Shown in pieces: positions 32,862 through 43,314 of a DNA stretch of 64,000 bases. Location: NCBI GenBank assembly GCA_033032865.1, contig JAWHQI010000028.1:9815001-9879000 (forward strand), in the 5' to 3' direction. Position 1 is the stretch's first letter. Each line of letters starts with the position of its first letter. Made by a program: the position numbers and the translations under genes. Source of the DNA: Dactylorhiza incarnata. Lineage: Eukaryota; Streptophyta; Magnoliopsida; Asparagales; Orchidaceae. The notes under the pieces were generated by a model, which did no database searches, was not told the DNA's origin, and was given only the letters and a program-made list of their open reading frames with translations.

Positions 32862-33240
32862 CCACCATTGTTGGGAAATCTAAAAGATCTAAGAAAGTAT
32901 TTGAAGATACGTCGAATACATATCGACACACCGTCGACTTTATATCGACGCACGTCTATGAACACGTCGACAAAACGCTAGGCTGACATATCTCCACGGA
33001 GCGTCGACTCCACATCGACGCATGCGTCGACAATAATTCGCCGTAACGTCGACCTCTTATCAAAATTAGAATCAAATCCTTACTTCCTCTTTTGACTATT
33101 GGATTACCTGATATACCTTGATTTCTGTTTCCTTTCTCGATGTCTCAATTTCTTTAAATAATACCTCTTATTTCATAACATATACTCTCTTCAACTGGCA
33201 AAACTTCGTCTTCTACCTCTCTCTCTCTCTCTCTGCATCA
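32862..33240 (+). other. Element D pol-aORF spacer with TCGACG palindromes
   Basis: There is no gene here. Between 32905 and 33062 there are five or more CGTCGA/TCGACG inverted repeats (for example CGTCGA and TCGACG around CTTTATA near 32933), matching those in the LTR and in gag-pro. A CT-rich tract at about 33215-33235 precedes the next ATG. Confidence 0.7.
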
Positions 33241-34957
33241 ATGGCACCAACTCCTGATCAATCGGCCCTCATCAAAGCAATGAACGATGCTCTTGAACAA
33301 CTAGTAAATAACTTCCAGACTCGACTGAACCACTTCGCCAACGAGTGTGCTGCCATGATCAACACCTGTGCAGCCAAACTGGCAAATCTCTCTGCTTCTC
33401 TTCCTGAGCTTAATGCTCTCATTCAAGAACAGCCTCTGTCGCCAGAAGGGTTTAAATCCTTTATGCAGGATATAAACCAGGGGGAGAGTTGCTCCAGAAA
33501 CCCCCCTTGTCAGGTTCTCTATCTCTCTTAAAAGCTCAAGGTTAATTTCCTCTCCAACTCTAAATATTATCTCTAAAGTATTACACCAACTTCTTCTCTT
33601 ACAATAGGCTCCAATCTTCTCCAATCACTCTGACTTCACCTTCAACAAACACTTTGGAGAGACCTCATCTTACCATACTGAAGGAGATCATGCTGTGGAT
33701 TCAGCATTCAGAATAGATGCCCCACATGTTCAGGGGGAGATTGTTGCAGTACAGAATATAGAAGTCCAGGGGGAGGAAGAAACAACCTTTTCTGATGACC
33801 TAAAAAGACAAGTCTGGATTGAGGCACCCCTGTGTGAGGAAGAATATCAGCATCATTCTCCTGGCTTCTCTGCCAACTATATCAAACTCAAGACACATTT
33901 ACTTGAGGATATTCCTCCATAGGACATTTTCCTCCAGAGGACATTTTGCCTGCTGTTCCTTCTCCTACAAAAGTCCCTTCTCCACCTTCACCTTCTAAAG
34001 AGAAAACTACACTTCCACCTCTGCCTCTTCCACCACTTCAACTTCCATCTCTACCTCCTCTACTACCTCTACCTCCACAAAAGCTATCTAAGGAAAAACC
34101 AGGAGAACAAATGAAAAGAAGAAGTGAAACCATCCCTCATTGGCAGAAATTTTCCAAAGAAGGAAGAAAAGAGTATGCAAAGGAAATGAAGTATAGAAAA
34201 ACCTGTGAGGAGATAAAAATGTTTAATAAGATGCCTGTTATCACTCATAACAACCCTGTAAAGGAGTACCATGACCCTGACATGGAAAAGAGGCATAAAG
34301 AAATAAGAGAAAGAGAGCTGTATGAATATGAAGCAGCCATGAAGGAAGTAGAAGATAAGAGGAAAGCTTTTGTGGAAAAGATCAACAAGGGAATGACCAA
34401 GGAACAAATTCTTGCTGAATCTTCCATCAAACTTCCAAATAAATTGTTTGATGTTGAAGCATATCAGAAGAAGAATCCTCAGGCAGGGCCTGTCCTGGAC
34501 AAAGGACAGAAGCACAAAAGGGGTATTGGATGTTCAGAAGTTATCTACATTCCTTATAAAATGCCAAGCAAGCCAGCAAGATTAGACAAATGGCATGACT
34601 CACCCTGGAAAGGGAAAGGAAAAATGACTGAGATCCTTGAGAAACAGCAATCAGAGAAGAGAAAATATAGGCCAAAGGTTGACAACAAAGGACCACCTGA
34701 GCCCAAGCCCACTGAAAAGAAACCTCAAAATATTATAATTGAGAAAGGCAGCAATCATCATCAGCAAGGGCTATTCTCTAAATGACACTCTTCCTGATGC
34801 TGACCATGTCCTGGAAAAACTGCACACAATCATCAGAAATGTCCAGGAGCATCCTGATAGAGCCAGGGGCTATATCTTTGATGCTATTGAAAACTTATCT
34901 AGAAATCTTTATTCTGCTTTTGTCAATTTCATGTTTAACAAGAAGTTTCTAGTTTAA
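33241..34957 (+). pseudogene. Element D extra ORF downstream of pol, broken
   Basis: The ATG at 33241 (MAPTPDQSALIKAMNDALEQ) opens a helical N-terminus that stops at 33531. Further pieces are open at 33695-33922 (acidic), 33946-34785 (Pro-rich then Lys/Glu-rich, with many charged helical residues) and 34739-34957, in changing frames. SIRE/Maximus-type elements are known for an added ORF at this place, sometimes called env-like. I see no signal peptide or membrane segment here, so I do not call it env. Element F has an ORF in the same position, also starting MAP. Function unknown. Confidence 0.6.
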
Positions 34958-35085
34958 ATCCTGTGAAAGACAATTACTTGTTATATGATTTCTTCTGATT
35001 ACTTAGCATACTTCTTCTCTATATAAATGCTTTGCTATATTGATTAAATGCAGATTCAATTTTTCTCTGAATAGGGTTAAGACAA

Positions 35086-35098
35086 ATAGGTGGAGATT
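35086..35098 (+). other. Element D polypurine tract
   Basis: AATAGGTGGAGAT abuts the 3' LTR start TGTTGGG at 35099. F has the near-identical AATAGGGGGAGAT in the same position. Confidence 0.75.
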
Positions 35099-35171
35099 GT
35101 TGGGAAAATGATTTATCTTAACCACTAAAATGAGTAGAATATTAATTCTAAGAATGAAAAATTAGGTTAAA
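35099..35171 (+). repeat. Element D 3' LTR, 73-bp remnant
   Basis: This aligns with 20260-20332 with one difference (CCAC for CCCC). It ends after AGGTTAA where filler sequence starts. Confidence 0.88.
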
Positions 35172-35241
35172 ATAGGGTTAAGACAAAAATTAGGTTAAGA
35201 CAAATATTCTAAAATGAGTAGAATATCAAAATGTTGGTTCT
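35172..35241. other. Deletion junction with templated filler DNA
   Basis: This segment matches neither LTR. It is built from copies of nearby sequence: AATAGGGTTAAGACAAA (as at 35072-35088), AAAAATTAGGTTAA (as at 35158-35171) and AAAATGAGTAGAATAT (as at 35126-35141). Such filler is known from error-prone end joining after double-strand breaks. Confidence 0.8.
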
Positions 35242-36206
35242 AGCTACATACACATCAATAAGAGAAGAATAAGGCAAGAAATCGACCGAATCCGAAGTCT
35301 CGTTGTAGATTCACGGTTGGAATCGCCGGGTTGTCAATCCGCGTCCAAGCTCGGTCCGCAACTACGTCCGGGGTAGAGAGAGCTGTCACTACTCTCCAAT
35401 GAGCCCGTCTTCTTCGTGTCACGATCCGGTAGGAGTTGCGAACTTCCTCTTGCTTGATGGTGATGGCGGCTAGGTCTTCCTTGAAGCTCTTGGATGAAGG
35501 AGGAGGCCGAGAGGAAACTCCGGCTCAAGATTGGCGTGAAGAACAAGCCCGGAGCACCTCCATATGGTGGGCGGCGGTGGAGGGGCGAAATCGGAGCCCT
35601 GGAGCGAGAAAACGGCGGAAGAAAATTGGAGATCCCGACCTAATTCGCGAGCAGGACAATATATAGGCGCTGGAATAAACAGTGCGCACGGTCAGTGGCG
35701 CACGACCAGTGGTCGTGCGCACTATCATCCTGTGATCGTGCGCCTGCCTGGACGGAGCCTGCAAGGGAAGAAAACTATAAAATACAATATTCGCACGACC
35801 AGTGGCGCACGACCAATGGTCGTGCGCACTATCGTAAGTGGTCGTGCGATAAGCCAGACAGAACTCATAAAACGGGCGTTAAGTGCGCACGAGCAGAGGC
35901 GCACAACCAGTGGTCGTGCGCGATTGAGCCAGTGATCGTGCGCAGTGTTCCTGTACAGAATTGTACCGGGAACACCTGCACGACTCCTGTTCCAGCATAC
36001 GACACCAGTCCAGCCACTGAAGGTGGCACTTAACACAGCATGACAACTAGAAACGAAGATGAACGAGGAATAACACCAAAACGGGCCTAGAAGTGCACTT
36101 AGCATGGAGTGTTAAATAGGAATGAAAACATGTCTAAAGTGACGTGCAAAGACTAGAAAATCGGCCCAGATGAGTCCATATATATGTATATAATTGGGAC
36201 TCATCA
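35242..36206 (-). repeat. Element B 3' LTR, truncated
   Basis: About 965 bp remain of roughly 1.6 kb, aligning with about 40050-41007. It starts CTAGCTACATA at the filler junction and ends ACTCATCA. It keeps the GCGCACGACC palindromes (35690-35940) and the minus-strand TATATAT at about 35659-35665. Confidence 0.88.
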
Positions 36207-37955
36207 CACCCCCAGACTTACCTGTTTGCGCGTCCCGAGCAAACAAATCCGGCGGAGTAGGAAAAAAGGTGGTCAGCGTAGAGAATTGCAAAGAAAGAGT
36301 AAGATGCGAAGTATCATACCCATGCAAATAGAAATTCTGTAAAAGAAGATTCTAACTATACTAATTAATTTACAAAAGTATACATGCGTAAATAGAGATT
36401 TATTTGTACTCAAATGGTGAATCATGAAGAATTTGTGCGGTCGTGCCCGATGTGAAAGTAAACAAGCCACTCAGGAGGGTGTTGCTAAAGACCGGAATTC
36501 GGGAATAACTCCGCTGAAATCCATCAACGACGAGAACCATAAGCTTGCCCGGTTACACTCTCTCCACGGCGCTAGCAAACTCACAAGTTAAATCAATAGG
36601 ACTTCGGGTTATAATTGGGCTTAGGTTACGGTATGATATTCAATGATAAACGAAACGGCTACGCAACCCAATTGAGTCAAAAAGTAATGTTGTACCAAAA
36701 CAAGGCCAAGAACAATGCTAGTGTGACACACCCCCAGACTTAGCTTGAAAACTGGGTGTGCAAACAGCCTACTCCAAACAAATACCAACTGAATTTTTTT
36801 CTATTACGCCCAAGGGGATTTCTTTTCATTTTTATTCTTTACAGATTTTTTTCTTTTAACTTCATTTTTTTTTCTTTATCCCCCGGTTGGTTTACAACAA
36901 TATGTTCAGCACACAATACACATTTTCTTCACAACACAAAAATTTCCAAACATCACATCCAAATATGAAATGTAATTTCAGTTAACTCACTACTTGGCTG
37001 CGATAATAGGATAAGCTTCAGGCTTTGGTGATTTAAAGAAGAGCTGAAACAAAGGAAGGGTAGGCACAAACTTGGCTTGCGACGGTAAACGCGTAGGTCA
37101 TGGAAAACAAAGCTCAATCTAGCCAAAAATTGGCCTACATCACGTTTAACAATAGTGAGTTGCTCTCACCCATGCTTCAAGAGTCGCTTGGGGCAAGTTC
37201 TTAGCCCACGAGAAAGGTAAACCTTCCTTCCGACTCGAGCAACACACAACTAGCGCTTGCTTACACACAACACCGTGCTACCGCAAATTTCGGTTACATT
37301 CACCAAATGAGTACAATAAATCAAAAACTACACAAGAATACTAATTGTAAATTAAAAATATAGAGACAATCTAATTCTACTCAAATTTCTATGCAGGCAA
37401 GGGAAATGCGACTAGAGCACTACAAGAGTCAACATCGTACTCCAATTTGCAATCCTATGCTAACATCCTATTTCACATTCCAAACCAAGATAAGCGTGAA
37501 CGGAAGCACACAAACAAGTGAGTGTGCGCTCAAGTGGGTGCAGTGGTGTGCAATGAAAATGAACAAATAATAAAACTGAAAATAAAATACTTCTGGCATG
37601 CTATGCATGAGTGCACGTGAGTGGGTGCAAAAACTGCTCTCCCCCAGACTTAAACTAAACAATCCACAAAATATATGACATGAAAATCAGAAAAGGCTAG
37701 GGAAAGAGAGTACCCAGTGCTCAGAAATGAGCACACCAGAAGATTGGCGTGTAAGCTAAAATGAAGCTGCAGCATCCGCCATCCAGAAAAGATACCTGCA
37801 GGGGTCAGCTCCGCAAAAACAAAAGAAAATAGAAAACTAAAATAAAGTGCAATTAACTAAATAAAATTAGAAAAGAAATGAAAATGCAAGAAAAATTAAG
37901 ATAACTACTGGGGTTATTGTCATCCCAGCACGACTTATTCAAAAAACTAAAGGTT
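36207..37955 (-). other. Element B 3' noncoding region with three purine tracts
   Basis: No gene is seen. Minus-strand AAGTCTGGGGG copies lie at 37637-37652, 36727-36742 and, terminal, 36207-36219. The order and spacing match elements A and C. Confidence 0.75.
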
Positions 37956-39194
37956 CTAGCTAATGGGCGTATGGAAAAGGAAATGAACAGGTAATTGTTC
38001 TAATATGCGTGTCGGTAACGGGTACCGATACGGCAAAAGAACAATCACGCCTCTACCCGAATATAGATAAAACCTGCCCATCACAGGTAGAGGGAAAAGA
38101 AAGTAAGAAGAGGAGGAGATATCCTCACTCAACTCACCAAACACATCCTTGCCTAGCAAGGTGTCATCAACAGGGAGGTGGCAGGAGGAGAAGGAAATGA
38201 GTGGAGCTTCCTCTACGAAGGGGGGATCAACCTCCTCACATATGAGGATACACTCATCATTGACTTGAGCATCATGCTCCAAGTCCTCCTGAGGTACCTG
38301 TGAAGACTCAACCTGCACAGGCTCAGATAGAGAAAGGGGATCAAGAAATAAAAGAGAAGAAGGACAAAAATAATCAAAAATCGGGGGAGTGGTCCCGGTC
38401 TCACTCCCAGCAGGATGGGGAAGTAAAATAATGTTGGCATTGTCATCAATGCCGCAAGGTTCAGCGGGATCGACAATGGCCATGCCCAAGGTTTGGACTT
38501 CCTCCACCGGTGTTGAGGAAAGCTCCTCTTCACCTAGTAGGTTGTCCTCCTCCATAGGGGCAGACATAACACATAAATCGCCAGCCTCATCCCGCGACAC
38601 ATCCTCAACAATGTCGTCAGAGACAAAAGTAGTATGCACAACAGGGGGAGGAATAGTGCTCGGATAAAAGTCGAGCACCGATTCCTCACAAAGAATCGAA
38701 TCCACTAGGGGTGGTGGATGCACTGGGAGAATAGGCTCAGCAATGTCGGTGCCCACATCAGCCGCACATCCGGTGACCGTGTCCATGCCATATCCTTCAA
38801 GATGTGAAGGTGACAAAGACACATAACCGGATGTTGAAGGTGTGCCGCCAGAGTTAGGAGTTGGGACGATCCGGATATCCGGCTCGTCATCCCCGTCCAA
38901 TTGGCGAAGATACTCGGCACAGTCCTTCAAGAAATGATCAATGCTCCGACAAAACCGGCACTGCCTTGCGGGCTTCTTTGGCACAGCGGGGGCTGAAGCC
39001 GAAAAGAAGTAAGACGGTAAAGGCTCAGCAGAGTAGCCATAAGACTTACGCGCACCATATGGAGTATCAGACGAAGTCGGTGCTCCATATGCTGGGCTAT
39101 AAGAATTATGCCTACTATTCTCCGTAGGGCATTCATCACTAGAGTGGGAGGTAGCTCCACACCAACAACAATGGAAATTAAGATGTGCCCACAT
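37956..39194 (-). CDS. Two-zinc-knuckle protein of element B
   Basis: This intact 412-codon frame is homologous along its whole length to the A protein (55859-57097), with roughly 15% different residues. Two zinc knuckles are CCWCGATSHSSDEC with Cys at 9, 12 and 22 and His at 17, and CRFCRSIDHFLKDC at 79-92 (both CX2CX4HX4C). The middle is acidic and Pro/Ser-rich. The C-terminus ends TRILEQLPVHFLFHTPIS. It lies where gag lies in full elements but has no capsid domain that I recognise. It probably binds element RNA; that is inferred from the knuckles only. Confidence 0.82.
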   Translation of the reverse strand: MWAHLNFHCCWCGATSHSSDECPTENSRHNSYSPAYGAPTSSDTPYGARKSYGYSAEPLPSYFFSASAPAVPKKPARQCRFCRSIDHFLKDCAEYLRQLDGDDEPDIRIVPTPNSGGTPSTSGYVSLSPSHLEGYGMDTVTGCAADVGTDIAEPILPVHPPPLVDSILCEESVLDFYPSTIPPPVVHTTFVSDDIVEDVSRDEAGDLCVMSAPMEEDNLLGEEELSSTPVEEVQTLGMAIVDPAEPCGIDDNANIILLPHPAGSETGTTPPIFDYFCPSSLLFLDPLSLSEPVQVESSQVPQEDLEHDAQVNDECILICEEVDPPFVEEAPLISFSSCHLPVDDTLLGKDVFGELSEDISSSSYFLFPLPVMGRFYLYSGRGVIVLLPYRYPLPTRILEQLPVHFLFHTPIS

Positions 39195-39385
39195 AGTGCG
39201 AAGATAAAACGATTCAAATAAAAAAACACTATTGTGCGAAATACCACACCTAATAAAAATTACTAAAGCAACCTAATTAAAACAGGAAAATGGAATAAAA
39301 AGAAATAAGACAAAGAAATGCAATTTACAAATGGAAGGGCTTCTCTCTCAGGTTCTCCCTCTCCAGAAAACTCACACGACTGTGT

Positions 39386-39403
39386 TCCCCGGCAACCGCG
39401 CCA
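39386..39403 (-). other. Element B primer-binding site
   Basis: The minus strand reads TGGCGCGGTTGCCGGGGA, one base different from the tRNA-Asp complement found in A, C and E. Confidence 0.75.
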
Positions 39404-39409
39404 AAAACT

Positions 39410-41007
39410 TGATGGGCAAATCCTGCACACCGCTATAGGCGGTAGCGAGACTGCGATCCGAACGGCAGTGAACCGGTCGTTGTCAAGTAATAATATAAGG
39501 AAGTAAATCCCCAAGTATCGAATCTCTCAAGGAACACAGTAAGGTGGAGTTAACGTTCGAGGAAGGACTTGAGATCGAAGTCCTTTGGTTCGGATGAAAT
39601 GTGGAAACGGGGTGATTTGGCTTTTGGAAAATAAAAGAAAATAACTACAACTACTCCTATGCAATGCCGCTATGCAATGCTTCGCTTGGCGGGATGGAGA
39701 CTAGGCAGGCCTTGAGCGCGCTGCATCGCAAGGGCGGATGGACGAGTAGGCAGGCGGATCGAACTATGCAGGCCTTGAGCGCGCTGCTTCGTTAGGCGGG
39801 ATGGAATACACGGGCCGCGATGCCACGCTTCGGTAGGCGGATGGAAGAGTAGGCTAACGGATGGAATGGAGAGAACGGCGGAATGAGGTTCGCAAGCACC
39901 TCTTCGCAAAGCACACCACTAACAATTGTTAGGGCGGCACAACACAACGAACAATCCACACCACGGGGCACACCTCAAATGAAAATATAACAAGATTACT
40001 CAATCACATAGACATGATTTCATACTAATGTTAACAAGTAAAAGTATACTTCATCAGATGAGTCAAGAAATAAGGCAAGAAATCGACTGAATCCGAAGTC
40101 TCATTGTAGATTCACGGTTGGAATCGCCGGGTTGTCAATCCGCGTCCAAGCTCGGTCCGCAACTACGTCCGGGGTAGAGAGAGCTGTCACTACTCTCCAA
40201 TGAGCCCGTCTTCTTCGTGTCACGATCCGGTAGGAGTTGCGAACTTCCCCTTGCTTGATGGTGATGGCGGCTAGGTCTTCCTTGAAGCTCTTGGATGAAG
40301 GAGGAGGCCGAGAGGAAACTCCGGCTCAAGATCGGCGTGAAGAACAAGCCCGGAGCACCTCCATATGGTGGGCGGCGGTGGAGGGGCGAAATCGGAGCCC
40401 TGGAGCGAGAAAACGGCGGAAGAAAATCGGAGATCCCGACCTAATTCGCGAGCAGGACAATATATAGGCGCTGGAATAAACAGTGCGCACGGTCAGTGGC
40501 GCACGACCAGTGGTCGTGCGCACTATCATCCTGTGATCGTGGGCCTTCCTGGACGGAGCCTGCAAGGGAAGAAAACTATAAAATACAATATTCGCACGAC
40601 CAGTGGCGCACGACCAGTGGTCGTGCGCACTATCGTAAGTGGTCGTGCGATAAGCCAGACAGAACTCATAAAACGGGCGTTAAGTGCGCACGAGCAGAGG
40701 CGCACAACCAGTGGTCGTGCGCGATAGAGCCAGTGATCGTGCACAGTGTTCCTGTACAGAATTGTACTGGGAACACCTGCACGACTCCTGTTCCAGCATA
40801 CGACACCAGTCTAGCCACTGAAGGTGGCACTTAACACAGCATGACAACTAGAAACGAAGATGAACGAGGAATAACACCAAAACGGGCCTAGAAGTGCACT
40901 TAGCATGGAGTGTTAAATATGAATGAAAACATGTCTAAAGTGACGTGCAAAGACTAGAAAATCGGCCCAGATGAGTCCATATATGTCTATATAATTGGGA
41001 CTCATCA
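39410..41007 (-). repeat. Element B 5' LTR
   Basis: This is about 1598 bp, TGATGGGC to ACTCATCA on the plus strand. It aligns with the A LTRs in reverse complement and carries the GCGCACGACC palindromes (40490-40745) and TATATAT near 40461. Around 40000-40070 it differs from the A family in a short block. Confidence 0.88.
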
Positions 41008-42419
41008 ATTTCTGGCCGATGTTCGCAGTTGTCTCCTCTGCGGCATGGCGGAAGATGAAGAAGAAGGAGAGGAAGAAGAAGATCAAGATCAAGATGCCCC
41101 CTCGGGAGAAATGCTCAGCCCTACATCTAATGTCATGCGTTGGAACCCCAAGGTTCAGTGTCAGCCCCCTATTGGACAAGGTATCCACTTCTAGCCTAAA
41201 AATAAGCATAAAATAGGCATTCAAGCTTTATCGGGCGACGGGAAGAAAAACGCCCTGATTCGTCGAACGAGAACAGCAAATTCGTCAAACGAATGGCGCG
41301 TTCGTCGAACGTAGAACAAATCGTTGGGCGCTGAACAGCTACAGATTCATTGAACGGGAACAACAAATTCGTTGAATGCACGGCGCGTTCGTCGAACGCA
41401 GAACAAATCGTCTGGCGCAGAACGGCTACAGATTCGTCGAACGGGAATAGCAAATTCTTTGAATGAATGGCGCGTTCGTCGAATGCAGAACAAATCATCG
41501 GGCGCTGAATGGCTACAGATTTGTCGAACGGGAACGGCAAATTCGTCGAACGAACGGCGCGTTCGTAGAACGCAGAACAAATCATCGGGCGCTGAACAGC
41601 TACAGATTCGTCGAATGGGAACACCAAATTTGTCGAACGCACGGCGCGTTCGTCGAACGCAAAACAAATCGTCGGGCGCTGAACGGCTACAGATTCGTCA
41701 AACGACGATCGACTGCCCTTCGACGTTCGTCGAACGGAAGCAACTTGGTCGAATCGGGGCTCATTTTCTATCTGTTTTAATTCTCCCATTGACACATAAA
41801 TGATTTGACCAGTATTGATAAGGGATATGCAGAATTTAACAATTTAACAAAACCCAGGATTCTAAACTAGCCAACTAAATCCAAGTTCATGAATCCAGAT
41901 TTTTTGCAAAACTATCCAGGTTTATTAGCCAAACAATACCTATATATTCATCCAGGAATCTGCTAAACCATCCAGGAACTTTACTAATACCAGCCCAGAA
42001 TCGTTTAGCATAAATGAGGAGAATTTGATAACTTAAGCTAGGGAAAATTGCTAGCACAACCCCAAACATCAGGATAACAGGAACTAGAAAGAAAATATTG
42101 CTACTATAAATTTCCTGATTTAATTTCCTGGAGCAAAAACTCTAAACCACAGCTACACCACAAGGTGGAAGGGGATTAAGGAGGAGGGGAAAAAGAAGAG
42201 TTTTCTCGCCAAATTCCTACCTGCTGCAGATTATTAAGAACAGGAATTAAATTATGTTCCCTAAATTCTTACATATCATCAGAAAACACCCCATCAAATA
42301 CCAAATTGTTGCATTCTTTAGGTAAGACTTTTTCGTAACCTAATGCCTTCGTCGAACGGAAGTAACAGAGACAAATGAGCGGCGGACGGGAACAGAGCGA
42401 CGCAAATTGGGATGTTACA
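41008..42419 (-). repeat. Element G 5' LTR, fragment 3
   Basis: This aligns with 5788-7079 of the 3' LTR and ends GATGTTACA. It includes an 87-bp array with unit starts at 41256, 41343, 41430, 41517, 41604 and 41691. The part equivalent to 5033-5787 is missing between this and fragment 2. Confidence 0.9.
41256..41745. repeat. 87-bp tandem array in G 5' LTR
   Basis: Six unit starts are spaced exactly 87 bp apart, against five starts with one contracted step in the 3' LTR. Long open frames here on both strands result from the period being a multiple of three. Confidence 0.9.
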
Positions 42420-42668
42420 ACCTCTCCCAGTGAGGTCGCGGTCTGGGCGACCTCTCCCTGTGAGGTCCCGCACCGGGCGACCTCTCCCAGTGAGGTCGCA
42501 GTCCGGGCGACCTCTCCCTGTGAGGTCACGCATCGAGCGACCTCTCCCTGTGATGTCGCGCACTGAGCGAGCTCTCCCTATGAGGTTGCGCACCGGGCGA
42601 CCTCTCCATGTGAGGTCGCACACCGGGCGACCTCTCCCTGTGAGGTCGTAGTCCGGGCGACCTCTTCT
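42420..42668. repeat. 30-bp tandem array, right half
   Basis: GACCTCTCC-type cores lie at 42449, 42479, 42509, 42539, 42569, 42599, 42629 and 42659. With the first base of the broken unit at 42419, the phase continues exactly from 3901. Unit arms GCGACCTC/GAGGTCGC are as on the left. Confidence 0.9.
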
Positions 42669-43060
42669 TCTGTTCTCCTGGCGCTGACAACATCAACTTC
42701 TAGAAGACTCCACCCCGGGCCTATAAAATAGGCCCCCATGCCTCTTCAGAAATGACACCCGTCGAGAGGTCCAAATCCTGCGGCTAGACCAATCAGACCG
42801 CACCTAGTAGCGGGCTGTCCGGCAACCTCTTAACTGCCAGGCCGGCCGGCCTCACCAAGCAAACCGGGCAGCCTCACCAAGCAAGCCGAGCGGCCTTATC
42901 AGACAGGCTAGGCGGCCTCACCAAATAAGCCGCACGACCAGACCTCTTCTTCTCCCCTCTTCACTCGCAACTCAAGTAACCAGCTACTCGCGGCCTCCTC
43001 TTTTCTACTCGCTTCCCTAGAAACGATCGTGGAGGTGCAAATTCAGCATCAACAATTAAA
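42669..43060 (+). repeat. GC-rich LTR-like segment downstream of the array
   Basis: No gene is present. CCTATAAAATAGG (TATA box 42722-42730) follows the array by about 55 bp. GGCCTCACCAAGCAA-type direct repeats follow at about 42850-42920. Together with 3495-3906 this looks like one LTR of an otherwise absent element, but I could not define its ends or a target duplication. Confidence 0.5.
42722..42730 (+). promoter_or_regulatory. TATA box of the array-bearing LTR-like segment
   Basis: TATAAAATA lies in a GC-rich context just downstream of the 30-bp array. Confidence 0.5.
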
Positions 43061-43314
43061 CCTTAAACGATGTATTTTCACACCATCCTCTTTTGATAAT
43101 ACCAAAAGGGGCAGAATAACTTTGAAAGACATTCACATATAACGGGAGTAAAATACATATGAATTTTTGATGTAGGGGGAGCATTCATATAGGGGGAGCA
43201 TCTATATAGGTGGAACATATGCATACAATCATGATTATCCTTTACTATAAACGCAAATCTTTTATTTGAATGATTTCTTTCTAAGAGGATTTGTTATTAT
43301 CAAAAGGGGGTGTT
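43061..43314 (+). other. 3' remnant of a copia element with polypurine tract
   Basis: No frame remains. GGGGGAGCAT repeats occur near 43175-43205, and CAAAAGGGGGTGTT (43301-43314) directly precedes an LTR start TGTTGGAACA at 43315, as expected of a copia 3' end. Confidence 0.55.

Larger units (their letters stand above)
20260..35171 (+). mobile_element. Element D: Ty1/copia (SIRE-like) retrotransposon, interrupted and 3'-truncated
   Basis: D comprises a 5' LTR 20260-21644, an initiator-Met primer site, decayed gag, protease-integrase, RT-RNase H, an extra region after pol, a purine tract at 35086-35098 and only 73 bp of 3' LTR. Element E (26175-32022) sits inside the RT. D entered the 5' LTR of G at a position equivalent to 5032. 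Its downstream target copy is lost in the deletion at 35172. Many stops and a mutated RT motif make it inactive. Confidence 0.9.
35242..41007 (-). mobile_element. Element B: non-autonomous LTR retrotransposon, same family as A, 3'-truncated
   Basis: On the minus strand B has a 5' LTR 39410-41007, a tRNA-Asp-type primer site with one mismatch (39386-39403), a 412-codon ORF (37956-39194), three purine tracts and a 3' LTR truncated to 35242-36206. The right flank is the G LTR at a position equivalent to 5788. The left end was lost in the deletion that also truncated D, so no target duplication can be checked. No pol genes are present. Confidence 0.9.
3907..42419 (-). mobile_element. Element G: Ty3/gypsy chromovirus (Tekay/Del-like), split by nested insertions
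   Basis: G has LTRs of about 3.2 kb with ends TGTAACATCCC and GGGATCTTACA on the element strand. The 3' LTR is at 3907-7079, the internal region at 7080-11890, and the 5' LTR survives in three pieces (11891-12354, 19602-20259, 41008-42419). Gene order is gag, protease, RT-RNase H, integrase, chromodomain. Flanks AACTT (3902-3906) and ACCTC (42420-42424) sit at the same register of the 30-bp array and look like a decayed target duplication. All genes carry stops or frameshifts, so the copy is dead. Confidence 0.88.

Noticed and set aside
41196..41803. Long overlapping open frames on both strands
   Set aside because: They lie in the 87-bp tandem array of the G LTR. A period divisible by three keeps several frames open at once, and the 3' LTR copy does not preserve them.
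42669..43060. Solo LTR with defined ends around the 30-bp array (3495-3906 joined to 42420-43060)
   Set aside because: I tested several TG/CA end pairs by eye and found no matching 5-bp target duplication, so only an LTR-like segment is annotated.
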